From a bacterium BMS3Bbin08 (GTDB lineage Bacteria > Nitrospirota > Thermodesulfovibrionia > UBA6902 > BMS3Bbin08), in contig BDTR01000029.1 in assembly GCA_002897775.1 (NCBI GenBank), forward strand, positions 129,001 to 193,000: DNA of 64,000 bases, written 5' to 3'. Under the pieces are notes generated by a model. It saw only the letters and a program-made list of their open reading frames with translations, was not told the origin of the DNA and did no database searches. The position numbers were made by a program, and so were the translations under genes. Below, piece after piece: positions 37,573 through 46,519 of this stretch. Numbering within the stretch: position 1 is the stretch's first letter; the number at the start of each line of letters is the position of its first letter.

Positions 37573-38050
37573 ATGGAAAGATTCTCTGTGGGAGAGATAG
37601 TTGAGCAGGCTGTCCAGACAGAAAAACTGGGTTATGCTTTTTATACCTCATTGGCAAAGAGATTTGAAAAAGACGGGAAACTGAACAAACTTTTTCAATC
37701 TCTCGCGTTAAAAGAGCGGGTGCATGAGAAAGTATTTTCCGGTCTAAAAGGAAGGGTAAAAGATGCTGAACCTGAAAAACCGGGAGGAAGTGTCCAGGTA
37801 TTTAAGGGCGATCGTTGAGTCGGAATTTTTCCTGGGCAAGGACAAGTTTTTACCGCTGCTTGAACAGGTTAAAACCACCATGGAAGCTGTAACCTGCGCG
37901 CTGGGCTTTGAAAAGGAGACGCTCCTTTACTTCTACGTGCTACGGGACGTTGTCGGTGAAAAGGACATAGTTGGTTCAATAATAGAGGAAGAAAAAACCC
38001 ATATCAGACAGCTGAGCGAAATGAAACGTGAACTTGGAACTGGAGAATAA
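37573..38050 (+). pseudogene. rubrerythrin-like ferritin protein split by a frameshift
   Basis: Two overlapping frames complete one ferritin-like protein. 37573-37818 gives MERFSVGEIVEQAVQTEKLGYAFY...GRVKDAEPE, and 37763-38050 gives REEVSRYLRAIVESEFFLGKDK...IIEEEKTHIRQLSEM. Removing one A from the run AAAAA at 37775-37779 joins them at EPE-NREEV as in intact relatives of about 160 residues. The second frame has its own ATG (37763) with GGAAGGG before it, so separate translation remains possible. The alternatives are a real mutation or a homopolymer sequencing error. Confidence 0.7.
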
Positions 38051-38060
38051 CGGTTTTTCG

Positions 38061-39788
38061 ATGGACTATTCAATAAAGATCGGCGGTGAAGCGGGACAGG
38101 GGATCCAGACAATTGGCAGTACCCTCGCGCGGTACTTTTCCAGGGCCGGCTGTCATGTGTTCACGCACCAGGATTATGAGTCGCGCGTCAGGGGCGGGCA
38201 CAACTTTTTCCAGATCAGAATTTCAGAGAGGCCTGTTGCGGCGTCCAGGGACGTCATTGATATCCTTGTGGCCCTTGACAGCGACAGCCTGCTGATCCAT
38301 GAACAAGAGCTTTCAAAAGACGGGCGGATAATATACGATTCATCAGCATTAAAGCAAAAACGCGAGAAGCCGCGCTTCCTTGATATACCGTTTATTGATC
38401 TGGCGATAGAGCATGGAAGCAGCAGGATAATGGCTAATGTTGTCGCGATAGGAGCCGTTCTGGGCATGCTGGGGGCTGATCCGGACATCCTTATTAAGAT
38501 CATCGAACAAACGTTCAGAAAAAAAGGCGAGGAAGTTATAAAAGGCAATATCAGTGCTGCCAGGGCCGGATATGATTTCGCGGATAAGAACTGCGCTGAA
38601 TGCGGGTTTTCTTTAAAAGGCTCAGGCGCTGACCCGTATATGCTGATCAGCGGGAACGAGGCTGTCGGGCTCGGGGCAATAAGTTCAGGATGCAAATTTT
38701 ATGCGGCTTATCCAATGACGCCTTCAACAGGTATCATGAACTATATTGCCGCCAGGGGAAAGGACTATGAAATTGTTGTTGAACAGGCTGAAGATGAAAT
38801 AGCGGCCATTAACATGGCCCTTGGCGCCTCCTTTGCCGGGGTGAGGGCCATGACAGGAACGTCAGGCGGCGGTTTTGCCTTGATGACAGAGGGGCTTTCA
38901 CTTGCCTCAATAACAGAGACCCCGATAGTTATTGCCCTTGCCCAGAGACCCGGGCCTGCGACAGGCCTGCCGACAAGAACAGAGCAGGCAGACCTGCAGT
39001 TTGCCATTTACACATCACACGGGGAATTCCCAAGAGTGATCCTCGCGCCCGGAACGCCTGAACAGGCGTTCTATCTGACAAACAGGGCTTTTGACATTGC
39101 GGAGAGGTTTCAGATCCCTGTTATTATCATGACCGACCAGTACCTTGCTGATTCTCAGTGGACGTTTGAGGGTTTTGACCCGGATAAGGTCAAATATACC
39201 GACTACAGGCTTCGGGGAGACGCGTTCAAGAACCTTTCTGAATACAGGAGGCATGCCTTTACAGATACAGGCATCACTCCCCTGGGCGTTCCGGGTGACG
39301 CGAGGCACCTTGTGGTAACAGACAGCGATGAACATGACGAGGAGGGACACCTGATAGAAGATGCTGAAACAAGGATCAAAATGGTTGATAAAAGACTGTT
39401 CAGGAAAATGCCTCTTATTCAGCATGAGATAGCTCCCCCGGTCTTATATGGAAGCGATCGGCCTGACATAGTACTTGCGGGGTGGGGTTCAACGTACGGG
39501 ATCATGAAAGAGGCGGTTGACGCGCTGTCAGGAGGCAGAAAAACAGCCATGCTGCATTTCAGCGAGCTTTATCCTTTTCCCCTTACGGATAAATTTGATT
39601 ACCTTGAGATTATGAATAACGCGAAGCTCTCTGTATGCGTGGAAAACAACGCTACAGGCCAGTTCGCGCGCCTTGTACGGACCGAGACCGGATTTGATTT
39701 TGCTCTGAAGATCAACAAATACGACGGGCGGCCGTTTAAAGCGGACAGCCTGCTGAATGAGCTCCATGATCACATTAAAGGATTATAG
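38061..39788 (+). CDS. korA: 2-oxoacid:acceptor oxidoreductase, fused gamma-alpha subunit
   Basis: The N-terminal gamma domain starts DYSIKIGGEAGQGIQTIGSTLARYF. The alpha domain follows with ISGNEAVGLGAISSGCKFYAAYPMTPSTGIMNY, EQAEDEIAAINMALGASFAGVRAMTGTSGGGFALMTEGL and a transketolase C-like end. With KorB it oxidatively decarboxylates a 2-oxoacid (2-oxoglutarate or a branched-chain acid) to acyl-CoA and reduces ferredoxin. A GTG at 38028 is an alternative start. korB overlaps its end by 32 nt. Confidence 0.9.
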   Translation: MDYSIKIGGEAGQGIQTIGSTLARYFSRAGCHVFTHQDYESRVRGGHNFFQIRISERPVAASRDVIDILVALDSDSLLIHEQELSKDGRIIYDSSALKQKREKPRFLDIPFIDLAIEHGSSRIMANVVAIGAVLGMLGADPDILIKIIEQTFRKKGEEVIKGNISAARAGYDFADKNCAECGFSLKGSGADPYMLISGNEAVGLGAISSGCKFYAAYPMTPSTGIMNYIAARGKDYEIVVEQAEDEIAAINMALGASFAGVRAMTGTSGGGFALMTEGLSLASITETPIVIALAQRPGPATGLPTRTEQADLQFAIYTSHGEFPRVILAPGTPEQAFYLTNRAFDIAERFQIPVIIMTDQYLADSQWTFEGFDPDKVKYTDYRLRGDAFKNLSEYRRHAFTDTGITPLGVPGDARHLVVTDSDEHDEEGHLIEDAETRIKMVDKRLFRKMPLIQHEIAPPVLYGSDRPDIVLAGWGSTYGIMKEAVDALSGGRKTAMLHFSELYPFPLTDKFDYLEIMNNAKLSVCVENNATGQFARLVRTETGFDFALKINKYDGRPFKADSLLNELHDHIKGL

Positions 39789-40617
39789 AGGCCTGCCCCC
39801 GGCATGGTGTCCGGGATGCGGGAACTTTGGAATACTCGCGGCATTCAAAAATGCCGTGATAGAACTCGGCATTGAGCCTCATCAGCTTACCATTGTCTCC
39901 GGGATAGGACAGTCAGGCAAATTCCCTCATTATATAAAATGCAACACGTTCAACGGCCTTCATGGCAGGACCCTGCCTGTCGCGACCGGGATCAGGCTTG
40001 CGAATCATGAAATGCTTGTGCTGGCCTTTGCAGGGGACGGCGACTGTTACGGAGAGGGCGGCAACCATTTCATGCATGCTGTCAGGCGCAATATAAATGT
40101 TAAACTTTTTGTCCATGACAACCAGATATACGGCCTTACCAAGGGTCAGGCGTCTCCTACGAGCATGGAGGGCGTAAAGACCAAAAACCAGCCCTTTGGG
40201 GTCTTGTCAGAACAATTAAATCCAATGGCGCTGGCAGTCGCGCTTGACTGCAGTTTTGTGGCGAGGGGGTTTTCAGGAGATTCCGGGCATTTGAAGGAAT
40301 TGATAAAAAAGGCGATCGATCACAGGGGATTTTCTTTACTGGATATTCTTCAGCCCTGTGTTACGTTCAATAAGACCAATACCTTTGAATGGTACAAACA
40401 GAGGGTTTATCACATAGAGACTGGACACGATCCTGAAGACCGGGTCGGGGCGTTCAAAAAAGCGCTTGAATGGGGCGACAGGATCCCGGTCGGTGTAATT
40501 TACAAAAATGACCGTCCCATACTTGAGGAGAGGATACCTGTGATCAGGGGACAGTCACTTGTCAGGCAGTCTTTTGATATGTCAAGGCTCAGCAATACCC
40601 TGAAAGATTTTTATTAG
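39757..40617 (+). CDS. korB: 2-oxoacid:acceptor oxidoreductase, TPP-binding beta subunit
   Basis: The 286-residue protein has PPAWCPGCGNFGILAAF at its start, GIGQSGKFPHYIKCN, and the thiamine-diphosphate motif GDGDCYGEGGNHFMHAVRRNIN. It contains the VHDNQIYGLTKGQASPTS loop. It forms the catalytic partner of the upstream gamma-alpha subunit. No separate delta ferredoxin gene is adjacent. Confidence 0.92.
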   Translation: MSSMITLKDYRGLPPAWCPGCGNFGILAAFKNAVIELGIEPHQLTIVSGIGQSGKFPHYIKCNTFNGLHGRTLPVATGIRLANHEMLVLAFAGDGDCYGEGGNHFMHAVRRNINVKLFVHDNQIYGLTKGQASPTSMEGVKTKNQPFGVLSEQLNPMALAVALDCSFVARGFSGDSGHLKELIKKAIDHRGFSLLDILQPCVTFNKTNTFEWYKQRVYHIETGHDPEDRVGAFKKALEWGDRIPVGVIYKNDRPILEERIPVIRGQSLVRQSFDMSRLSNTLKDFY

Positions 40618-40649
40618 CTGTGATCTTATCCGTACGGGAGGAATGCGAC

Positions 40650-41102
40650 ATGACCGCAAGAGGTGTTATTGCCGTATTTCTTTGCATGATTTTTATTCCA
40701 GGGTGTTCGACCTTATCGACCGATAAGGTGAGGTACGCGAAAAACTATTCTGTTAACACCGCGAGACAGGCCACCATAAGTTCTCCCATGATAATTTTTG
40801 AAAGAACTGAATATGTAAGGGGCTCCCGTCCTGTCGGTGATGTTCAGTCAAGAGAGCATTGGGAGCGTATTGAATACGCCTCAGACGGGTCGTTCAGGGA
40901 AGAACTTGTCTACCGCGGACGTTCAGGCAATGTTATTCATATTACCTACAGGGAATACAGGAAAGACATGTTCAGCCCGGCGTTTTATAAAGAACTGAAT
41001 TATGACCTTGGGGAATCAGATGTGTTTGAGTTCAGGCATTTCAGGGTCAGGGTGCTGGACGCCACCAGGGAATATATCAGATACGTGGTTCTTGGCGACT
41101 GA
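40650..41102 (+). CDS. hypothetical lipoprotein
   Basis: The signal peptide MTARGVIAVFLCMIFIPGC ends in a lipobox (IPGC), so the mature protein is probably lipid-anchored. About 130 residues follow, rich in charged beta-strand sequence (WERIEYASDGSFREELVYRG). No family was recognised. A GGGAGG site lies 9 nt upstream of this ATG. Confidence 0.65.
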   Translation: MTARGVIAVFLCMIFIPGCSTLSTDKVRYAKNYSVNTARQATISSPMIIFERTEYVRGSRPVGDVQSREHWERIEYASDGSFREELVYRGRSGNVIHITYREYRKDMFSPAFYKELNYDLGESDVFEFRHFRVRVLDATREYIRYVVLGD

Positions 41103-41262
41103 TCCCGGGAATGAGCATAGACTGCGGCATATGCGAGGCAAAGTGCCCGGCCATTATCATGATTTTTTCCGTAAAAACAATGGTTTGATATATAATTATG
41201 TATGTTTAAGCCGTGACCGTTTTTGACGGTAGCAGTCAAATCCAGTTTTTTAAGAATTCGTT

Positions 41263-42624
41263 ATGAAAGATGAAGACAAGACCCGAGAACAGCTTTTAAA
41301 AGAGCTTTCAGAACTGCGTCAAAAGATAGCTGAACATGAACTGCCCGGATCTCCGCGCGGCCGGACCGGGGATGCGCTCATGGAAAAGGATGAGAGGTTT
41401 CGCTCTCTGGTCGATTCTGCTGAAGACTCCATATATCTGGTAGACAGGGACTACAGGTACCTTTTTATGAATAAAAAGCATTTGTCAAGATTAGGCCTGC
41501 TGGGCGACCAGTTCATGGGTATGGCGTTCGGTGAGCTTCATTCTCCAAAAGAGACAAAAACTTTCATTGAAAAGATAGACAGGGTATTTAAAACAGGAGG
41601 GTCCGGCCAGTATGAATATAAGAGTGACAGGGACGGCAGGTTTTTCCTGCAGACATTCAGCCCTGTTAAAAAAAGTGATGGAAGCATATCCGCGGTGACA
41701 GTGGTTTCAAAAGATATAAGCGAGCGCAGGATATCTGAAATGGCTCTTAAAGAAAGCGAAGAACGTTTCCGCGCGCTTTTTAACCAGGCGTCTGACAGCA
41801 TTTTTCTGCTGAAGTCCACTGACGAAGGGCCGATCATAGTCGATACAAATTATGCCGCGTGTTCGATGCACGGATATACTTTTGAGGAACTGATCGGAAA
41901 ACCTATATCCTTTCTTGAAGATATGGAAACCAGTAAAGAGGTCAGGGAAGTAATAAGGCGTTTAATGGCTGGAGAGCTGGTGACTTATGACGCTGAGCAC
42001 ACAAGGGAAGACGGATCGACCTTTCCTGTTGAAGTATCAGCCCAGATGATCAGGATCAGCGACAGACCTTATATCCTGGCTATTGACCGTGACATCAGCG
42101 AACGCAAGCGAATGGAAGAAGAACTGCGGGCCTTATCGCTCACAGACGAGCTTACGGGTCTTTACAACAGGCGGGGGCTTCTGACTTTTGCCAAACAGCT
42201 TTTTAAGATGGCCAACAGGGGAAAAAAGGGCATGTTCATACTTTACGCGGATGTGGACAACCTGAAGGGGATCAACGATAGTCTGGGACATAAAGAAGGG
42301 GACAGGGCGCTTGTGGACGTTGCAAATGTCCTCAGGGAAAATTACCGCGAGTCTGACATCATAGCCCGTATAGGCGGGGACGAATTTGTAGTTGTTCCTG
42401 TGGGAAGCACCGGAGATAGCACTGAGAAGATCAGGGACCGCCTGAAAAAGCAGCTGGAGATCTTTCTGGAAAAGAACAAACGAGAATACAGATTGTCGAT
42501 GAGCGTTGGTCTCGCGTACTATGACCCGAAAAAACCATGCTCTATTGATGATCTTCTCACTGAGGCGGATGAGCTGATGTACGAGCAGAAAAGGCTCAAA
42601 AAGAAAGGGGGTCAGGTCTTGTAA
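41263..42624 (+). CDS. PAS-PAS-GGDEF diguanylate cyclase
   Basis: A short coiled coil (EQLLKELSELRQKIAEHE) precedes two PAS domains (about residues 45-160 and 170-285) and a GGDEF domain. The active site reads ARIGGDEFVVV, with DVDNLKGINDSLGHKEGD upstream. This predicts synthesis of cyclic di-GMP in response to a PAS-sensed signal, in the cytoplasm. The C-terminal residues KKGGQVL and the stop codon are encoded by the left arm of the adjacent transposase element, so the original end has been replaced. The PilZ proteins at 46943 and 53751 are possible c-di-GMP receptors. Confidence 0.88.
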   Translation: MKDEDKTREQLLKELSELRQKIAEHELPGSPRGRTGDALMEKDERFRSLVDSAEDSIYLVDRDYRYLFMNKKHLSRLGLLGDQFMGMAFGELHSPKETKTFIEKIDRVFKTGGSGQYEYKSDRDGRFFLQTFSPVKKSDGSISAVTVVSKDISERRISEMALKESEERFRALFNQASDSIFLLKSTDEGPIIVDTNYAACSMHGYTFEELIGKPISFLEDMETSKEVREVIRRLMAGELVTYDAEHTREDGSTFPVEVSAQMIRISDRPYILAIDRDISERKRMEEELRALSLTDELTGLYNRRGLLTFAKQLFKMANRGKKGMFILYADVDNLKGINDSLGHKEGDRALVDVANVLRENYRESDIIARIGGDEFVVVPVGSTGDSTEKIRDRLKKQLEIFLEKNKREYRLSMSVGLAYYDPKKPCSIDDLLTEADELMYEQKRLKKKGGQVL

Positions 42625-42646
42625 TTTAACATTTAAATGATATAAT
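42619..42646 (+). promoter_or_regulatory. promoter of RAYT element 2
   Basis: TTGTAA (42619-42624) and TATAAT (42641-42646) are spaced by 16 bp. The ATG follows 15 nt later and lacks a Shine-Dalgarno. Confidence 0.4.
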
Positions 42647-42661
42647 GGATATTATAGATAT

Positions 42662-43510
42662 ATGGCAAGACCGCTGAGAATAGAATACGATGGAGCAGTA
42701 TATCACATAACCTCCAGAGGCAATGCAAAGAGACCTATTTTTAAAGAAGACAACGACCGCACTAAATTTCTTGAAACCCTGCAAAAAGTAAACAAGCGCT
42801 ACAACTGGCTTTGCCATGCTTATTGTCTGATGACAAATCACTATCATCTGGTAGTCGAAACACCCGATGGCAACCTCTCGAAAGGGATGAGACAGCTAAA
42901 CGGGATCTACACCCAGACATTTAACAAAGAGCATAATAAAGTAGGGCATTTATTCCAGGGCAGATACAAGGCAGTATTAATACAAAAAGACAGCCATCTG
43001 ATGGAAGTATTAAGATATGCAGTATTAAACCCCGTAAGAGCAAAGCTGGTTGAGAAACCGGAACAATGGAAATGGAGCAGTTATAAAGCGACTGCAGGTA
43101 GACAGAAGCCGCATCCTTGCCTGACGACCGACTGGATACTGAGCCAATTTGGAAGAAAAAAAAGACAGGCTGAAAAGCAATATAGAGATTTTGTGATATC
43201 CGGAATTGATGAGGACAAGATATGTAAAGATATAAGGACGAAGAGTATATTAGGAGAAGAAGACTTTGTCAAAACCCTGTTAAACTACCTAAGAGGGTAT
43301 GAAGACATACAGGAGATACCAAAGAGCCAGAGATACATAAGCAGACCAGGGCTTAATGAAATTTTCAGTAAAGACATATTATCAAATAAACGCAAGAGAA
43401 ACAGTAAAATAAGGAAATCGGTATATAAATACGGATACAGCCAAAAGGAGATAGCCCGTTATCTTGGAATGCATTATGCGTCAATCAGCAGGTTGGTCAA
43501 TGAGAAATAG
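42662..43510 (+). CDS. REP-associated tyrosine transposase (RAYT), second copy
   Basis: The 282-residue protein starts MARPLRIEYDGAVYHITSRG and carries HYH at residues 60-62 plus the YTQTFNKEHNKVGHLFQGRYKAVL segment. It is related to, but clearly diverged from, the transposase at 335-1318. It ends in a helix-turn-helix-like segment (GYSQKEIARYLGMHYASISRLV). Arms of different sequence border the two genes, as expected if each RAYT recognises its own REP. Confidence 0.9.
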   Translation: MARPLRIEYDGAVYHITSRGNAKRPIFKEDNDRTKFLETLQKVNKRYNWLCHAYCLMTNHYHLVVETPDGNLSKGMRQLNGIYTQTFNKEHNKVGHLFQGRYKAVLIQKDSHLMEVLRYAVLNPVRAKLVEKPEQWKWSSYKATAGRQKPHPCLTTDWILSQFGRKKRQAEKQYRDFVISGIDEDKICKDIRTKSILGEEDFVKTLLNYLRGYEDIQEIPKSQRYISRPGLNEIFSKDILSNKRKRNSKIRKSVYKYGYSQKEIARYLGMHYASISRLVNEK

Positions 43511-43540
43511 TAATAATGTTAAAATACAAGACCTGACCCC

Positions 43541-44179
43541 CTAAAGAGGTTCTAAAGCCTCCCCCGCAATCCCCCCAACGGTCTTTTCCTTTAATTCCCC
43601 GTCTTCATAGAATGTGAAAGTATCAGTATCATTTACAAGTTTTTCAAATTCAGACGCGGCTTCCGAAGCGCCTAATTGACCGAGCGCCCATGCCGCGCAG
43701 CCTCGTGTTACAGGATCAGGACTGCTTAACAGGGGCAGGGCAACGGGGATCGCGTAAGCGGCCATTTCCGCGTTTGATCTGCCCATTCTTCCTATTGCCC
43801 GCAGTACGCCGGTACGAAGCGGCGCCTCTTCATGGAAGGATACGATCACCGGGGCAATGTCCGCGCACAGGTCCGGATTGTTCAGCACTATTTCTCCCAG
43901 TATCTCAGGCGCGCTCCAGCCTATGCCTCCTGACTCGTCTCTTATCGTCCATAACAGACGGCCGGCGAGGTTTCTGACTGTTGCAGGGTCTGACAACGAT
44001 ATCCGGGCGGTTATTACGCCTATGGCTTCGATCGCCCTCCAGGCAAGGGTGTTTTTTTTATCGTATGAGAGGGAGATCAACGCGGAAAAAAGCTTAGACG
44101 CGTTCGGAGAAAGCCCGGCCAGTTTTCCATATTCTCTTTTCTCCAGAAGACCGATTATCTTTTTTTTGAAAGGTGATAT
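43541..44179 (-). CDS. HEAT-repeat protein (DVU0298-like) with an apparent ATA start
   Basis: The frame encodes HEAT/PBS-lyase-type repeats (LAWRAIEAIGVITARI, TRGCAAWALGQLGASEAASEF) and the motif DESGGIGWSAPEILGEI seen in DVU0298-type proteins. No ATG exists at the N-terminus. Upstream of a TTG at 44080 the frame continues through family-like sequence SPFKKKIIGLLEKREYGKL back to an ATA at 44179-44177. That ATA lies 5 nt after a perfect AGGAGG (44190-44185). Either ATA is used or the original ATG is mutated. The C-terminal stop is at the transposase element's right end. Confidence 0.7.
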   Translation of the reverse strand: MSPFKKKIIGLLEKREYGKLAGLSPNASKLFSALISLSYDKKNTLAWRAIEAIGVITARISLSDPATVRNLAGRLLWTIRDESGGIGWSAPEILGEIVLNNPDLCADIAPVIVSFHEEAPLRTGVLRAIGRMGRSNAEMAAYAIPVALPLLSSPDPVTRGCAAWALGQLGASEAASEFEKLVNDTDTFTFYEDGELKEKTVGGIAGEALEPL

Positions 44180-44191
44180 GTCCCCCTCCTG

Positions 44192-44398
44192 TCAGCGGAA
44201 GATAAATTCAGCTTCAGGCAGTTCCTGATACAGGGAGTCCTCTATACAGTTAGTGTCGCACACGGCGCACTGTCCGGACAATTGTATTATCGCTGTATTG
44301 CCCTTTAACTCAACCAGTTCCGCGGAACTGTCGTGCGCGTCCATGAGCCACTCAAGGCTGTCCAGAATGTCTCTTATCTTTTCTTCGGATATTTCCAT
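44192..44398 (-). CDS. small NifU-C-like Fe-S scaffold-type protein
   Basis: A 68-residue protein, MEISEEKIRDILDSLEWLMD..., with VELKGNTAIIQLSGQCAVCDTN. It has the beta-alpha outline and a CxxC (CAVC) like the NifU C-terminal domain, which holds a transient Fe-S cluster. It lies directly upstream of the HEAT protein gene, whose ribosome-binding site starts 2 nt after this stop codon. Confidence 0.6.
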   Translation of the reverse strand: MEISEEKIRDILDSLEWLMDAHDSSAELVELKGNTAIIQLSGQCAVCDTNCIEDSLYQELPEAEFIFR

Positions 44399-44492
44399 AT
44401 AGAAACTACACAGAACCGGGAAACAAAGACGATGCTCGTAACCAGGAAACTTTTTTTATTTTTCCCGAATAACGTTTAACGTATAACGTTTT

Positions 44493-44873
44493 TTATTCCT
44501 TGACCCGTATCTCCTTTGCAGCTTCCCAGAGACCGTGGATATTACAGCGTTCGACAACGCGCATTGTCCCTGTCTTATGGGTCCCCTTGCCTTGCCTGAC
44601 GAGCGTTACCGTGATCTCCGGACGGGTGAATACCGGTGTTAGTTCGACCCGTGTGTAAAAGTTCTGTCCGAAATACACGTCTATCCACTGGATATGATGG
44701 GCCTCTTCACTTACATGCGGCATCTCACCGACCTTGATAGATACCTTGAACGGCTCTCCGGGTTTGACCTCGTCCGGAGCGTCAATGACAGGGATATGCT
44801 TTTTTTCCATGTCACTCAGGTTTGCCTGGTCCTTTGGTGTGTTGATCCCGCAAAAAAATCCTTTCTCAGCCAT
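44493..44873 (-). CDS. superoxide reductase (class II, neelaredoxin-like)
   Basis: The 126-residue protein has the ferrous-centre ligands in KKHIPVIDAP, SEEAHHIQWIDVYFG and the C-terminal ERCNIHGLWE (Cys and His). It lacks the N-terminal desulforedoxin cysteines. The enzyme reduces superoxide to hydrogen peroxide without making oxygen, which is typical for anaerobes. The rubrerythrin-like and flavodiiron proteins nearby fit this role. A palindromic operator-like site precedes it. Confidence 0.92.
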   Translation of the reverse strand: MAEKGFFCGINTPKDQANLSDMEKKHIPVIDAPDEVKPGEPFKVSIKVGEMPHVSEEAHHIQWIDVYFGQNFYTRVELTPVFTRPEITVTLVRQGKGTHKTGTMRVVERCNIHGLWEAAKEIRVKE

Positions 44874-44885
44874 TTTGCCCCCCTT

Positions 44886-44903
44886 AGTATAAATTTTTAT
44901 ACT
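44886..44903. promoter_or_regulatory. operator-like palindrome before the superoxide reductase gene
   Basis: AGTATAAATTTTTATACT has 8-bp perfect arms around two bases and lies 13 bp upstream of the superoxide reductase ATG. Its AT-rich form resembles Fur/PerR-family boxes, but the regulator is not known. Confidence 0.45.
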
Positions 44904-44936
44904 TGATTACACAGACATCATAGGATGTCTTAATAA

Positions 44937-45055
44937 TTTACCCCGTTAGAGAAAGCCACCGACAAAGCCGGTGGTAATTACCTTACAAAGTTGACTGTTG
45001 TTTAATGCTACCGTCAGCGCATATACCGTTAGAGTGAATTCTCTAACGGGGTAAA
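44937..45055. repeat. 119-bp element with 17-bp inverted TTTACCCCGTTAGAGAA ends
   Basis: Left arm 44937-44953 and right arm 45039-45055 are perfect inverted copies. Inside are a CCACCG/CGGTGG stem and a nested CCGTTAGAG/CTCTAACGG stem. The element has no open frame. It fills most of the 213-bp spacer between the superoxide reductase and flavodiiron genes. Single arms occur at 14738, 29016 and 6199. Confidence 0.7.
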
Positions 45056-45086
45056 CTTTATATTGAAACATCCAACCTATTGTAAT

Positions 45087-46304
45087 TCAATTAAACTTTA
45101 GATGGTACTCTTTTGTTTTTCTTGCAAACTCCCTGCCAAACTCATAACAGCTTTTCCTGTCATCAGGCGAAGGCCTGTATTTAACCTGTATTCCCGGCTC
45201 AACTGTTTCAAGCTTCATTTTTTTAAATTCTTCATACGCGTCTTTTACAGCGCCGCCTCCCCATCCATAACTTCCGAAAGCGGCTACTATCCTGTTTTTA
45301 GGTCGTAAACCCCGCAGGTGGGTCAGGAATTCCGCTACTGTCGGGTATAAAATATTGTTAAGCGTGGGACTTCCTATCAGGCATCCTCTTGATTTCCAGA
45401 ACTCTTTTATCGCGGCGCTCATTGGTGTTGACCTCAGTTTGATCACCTTACAGTCAACTCCCTCGTCCTTTATCCCCTGCATTATGGGAAGTGTCATGAG
45501 CTCTGTGCTGCGCCACATGGTGTCGTAGATCACTGCTATGCTCATGGACGCCTTTCCCCCGGCCAGGTCCAGGTATCTCTGGATAATATCACCGGCGCCC
45601 CGTCTCCATATGATGCCGTGATCAGGCGCTATCATGTCTATTTCAAGGCCGAGTTTTTGCACTTCGGCGAGCTTTCTTTTTATCAGCTCGCCGAAAGGCA
45701 TGAGGATATTAGCGTAATAATCAACCACCGAATCCTCCAGTTCAGAGTGTGAAGCGCATTCGATAAATTCGTCATCGAACCTTGAGGCTGTCGCAATGTG
45801 CTGTCCAAAGGCGTCCTGCGAAATAAGCAGCCTGGCCTCTTTTACATAGGTCATCATTGAATCAGGCCAGTGGAGCATAGGGGTCTCAAGAAAATGAAGA
45901 GTGTATTTGCCGGTCTTAAGAGTGTCTCCTGTTTTAACTATGCGGAACTTCCATTTTGATGTATCAAAGTACCTGTCCAGGCCTTTTTTGCCTTTGTCTG
46001 TTATATAAATTGTTGCCCCGGGCAAGAGCGACATGACCTTGTCAATACCGCTTGCGTGGTCGGGCTCGATATGGTTTATGACCAGGTTTACTATTTTCGC
46101 CGGGTCTGTGAGACTTTTAATATTTTCAATGGTGAACTGCGCGAAATCATGTTTTACCGTATCAACAAGGGTAACCTGTTCGTCCAGAATAAGGTAATTA
46201 TTGTAAGTAGTACCGTTTGGCGTAACATAGCCGTGAAAATCTCTTACCGCCCAGTCGATTGCCCCGACCCAGTATATATCGGGCTTTATTTCAGTTGCCT
46301 TCAA
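45087..46304 (-). CDS. FprA-type flavodiiron protein
   Basis: The N-terminal metallo-beta-lactamase-like domain carries the di-iron ligands in VINHIEPDHASGIDKV and in LHWPDSMMTYV and MIAPDHGIIW. The C-terminal flavodoxin domain starts MSIAVIYDTMWRSTELMT. At 405 residues it is a standard A-type flavoprotein that reduces oxygen to water or NO to N2O. It is separated from the superoxide reductase gene by a repeat-filled spacer and shares its strand. Confidence 0.93.
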   Translation of the reverse strand: MKATEIKPDIYWVGAIDWAVRDFHGYVTPNGTTYNNYLILDEQVTLVDTVKHDFAQFTIENIKSLTDPAKIVNLVINHIEPDHASGIDKVMSLLPGATIYITDKGKKGLDRYFDTSKWKFRIVKTGDTLKTGKYTLHFLETPMLHWPDSMMTYVKEARLLISQDAFGQHIATASRFDDEFIECASHSELEDSVVDYYANILMPFGELIKRKLAEVQKLGLEIDMIAPDHGIIWRRGAGDIIQRYLDLAGGKASMSIAVIYDTMWRSTELMTLPIMQGIKDEGVDCKVIKLRSTPMSAAIKEFWKSRGCLIGSPTLNNILYPTVAEFLTHLRGLRPKNRIVAAFGSYGWGGGAVKDAYEEFKKMKLETVEPGIQVKYRPSPDDRKSCYEFGREFARKTKEYHLKFN

Positions 46305-46396
46305 ATCGCGTATCCTCCTTAGAGCTTATTATAAAGCTTATTATTTTTCTTTACGAATGGCAATGATTTAAGTCATATATATTACTCAAGTAGAAA

Positions 46397-46421
46397 GTAG
46401 AGAGACTTTACATTTTAGATT
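46397..46421 (-). repeat. AATCTAAAATGTAAA repeat, copy 1
   Basis: The reverse complement matches 55601-55625 at 24 of 25 positions. It lies in the 254-bp spacer between the flavodiiron and acylphosphatase genes, which also holds a TCTAACGGGG fragment at 46492. Confidence 0.6.
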
Positions 46422-46519
46422 TTTGATTTTAGATATTAAATTTCTCTATCTGCTTTCTACTCGCCTGCCCCGGTTTCCAGATTCGTAAGAATCTAACGGG
46501 GCTACTTTTATTTTGGGAC

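Larger units (their letters stand above)
42607..43541 (+). mobile_element. RAYT-type element 2 with 17-bp inverted ends
   Basis: Perfect inverted arms GGGGGTCAGGTCTTGTA (42607-42623) and TACAAGACCTGACCCCC (43525-43541) bracket the transposase gene. The left arm contains the last codons and most of the stop of the GGDEF gene. The right arm's final C is the first base of the reverse-strand stop (CTA) of the HEAT protein gene. The element is therefore wedged exactly between two convergent genes. Confidence 0.75.

Noticed and set aside
37763..37790. Programmed frameshift in the rubrerythrin-like gene
   Set aside because: The shift needed is +1 and no classic slippery heptamer or stop-associated +1 signal is present; mutation or read error is simpler.
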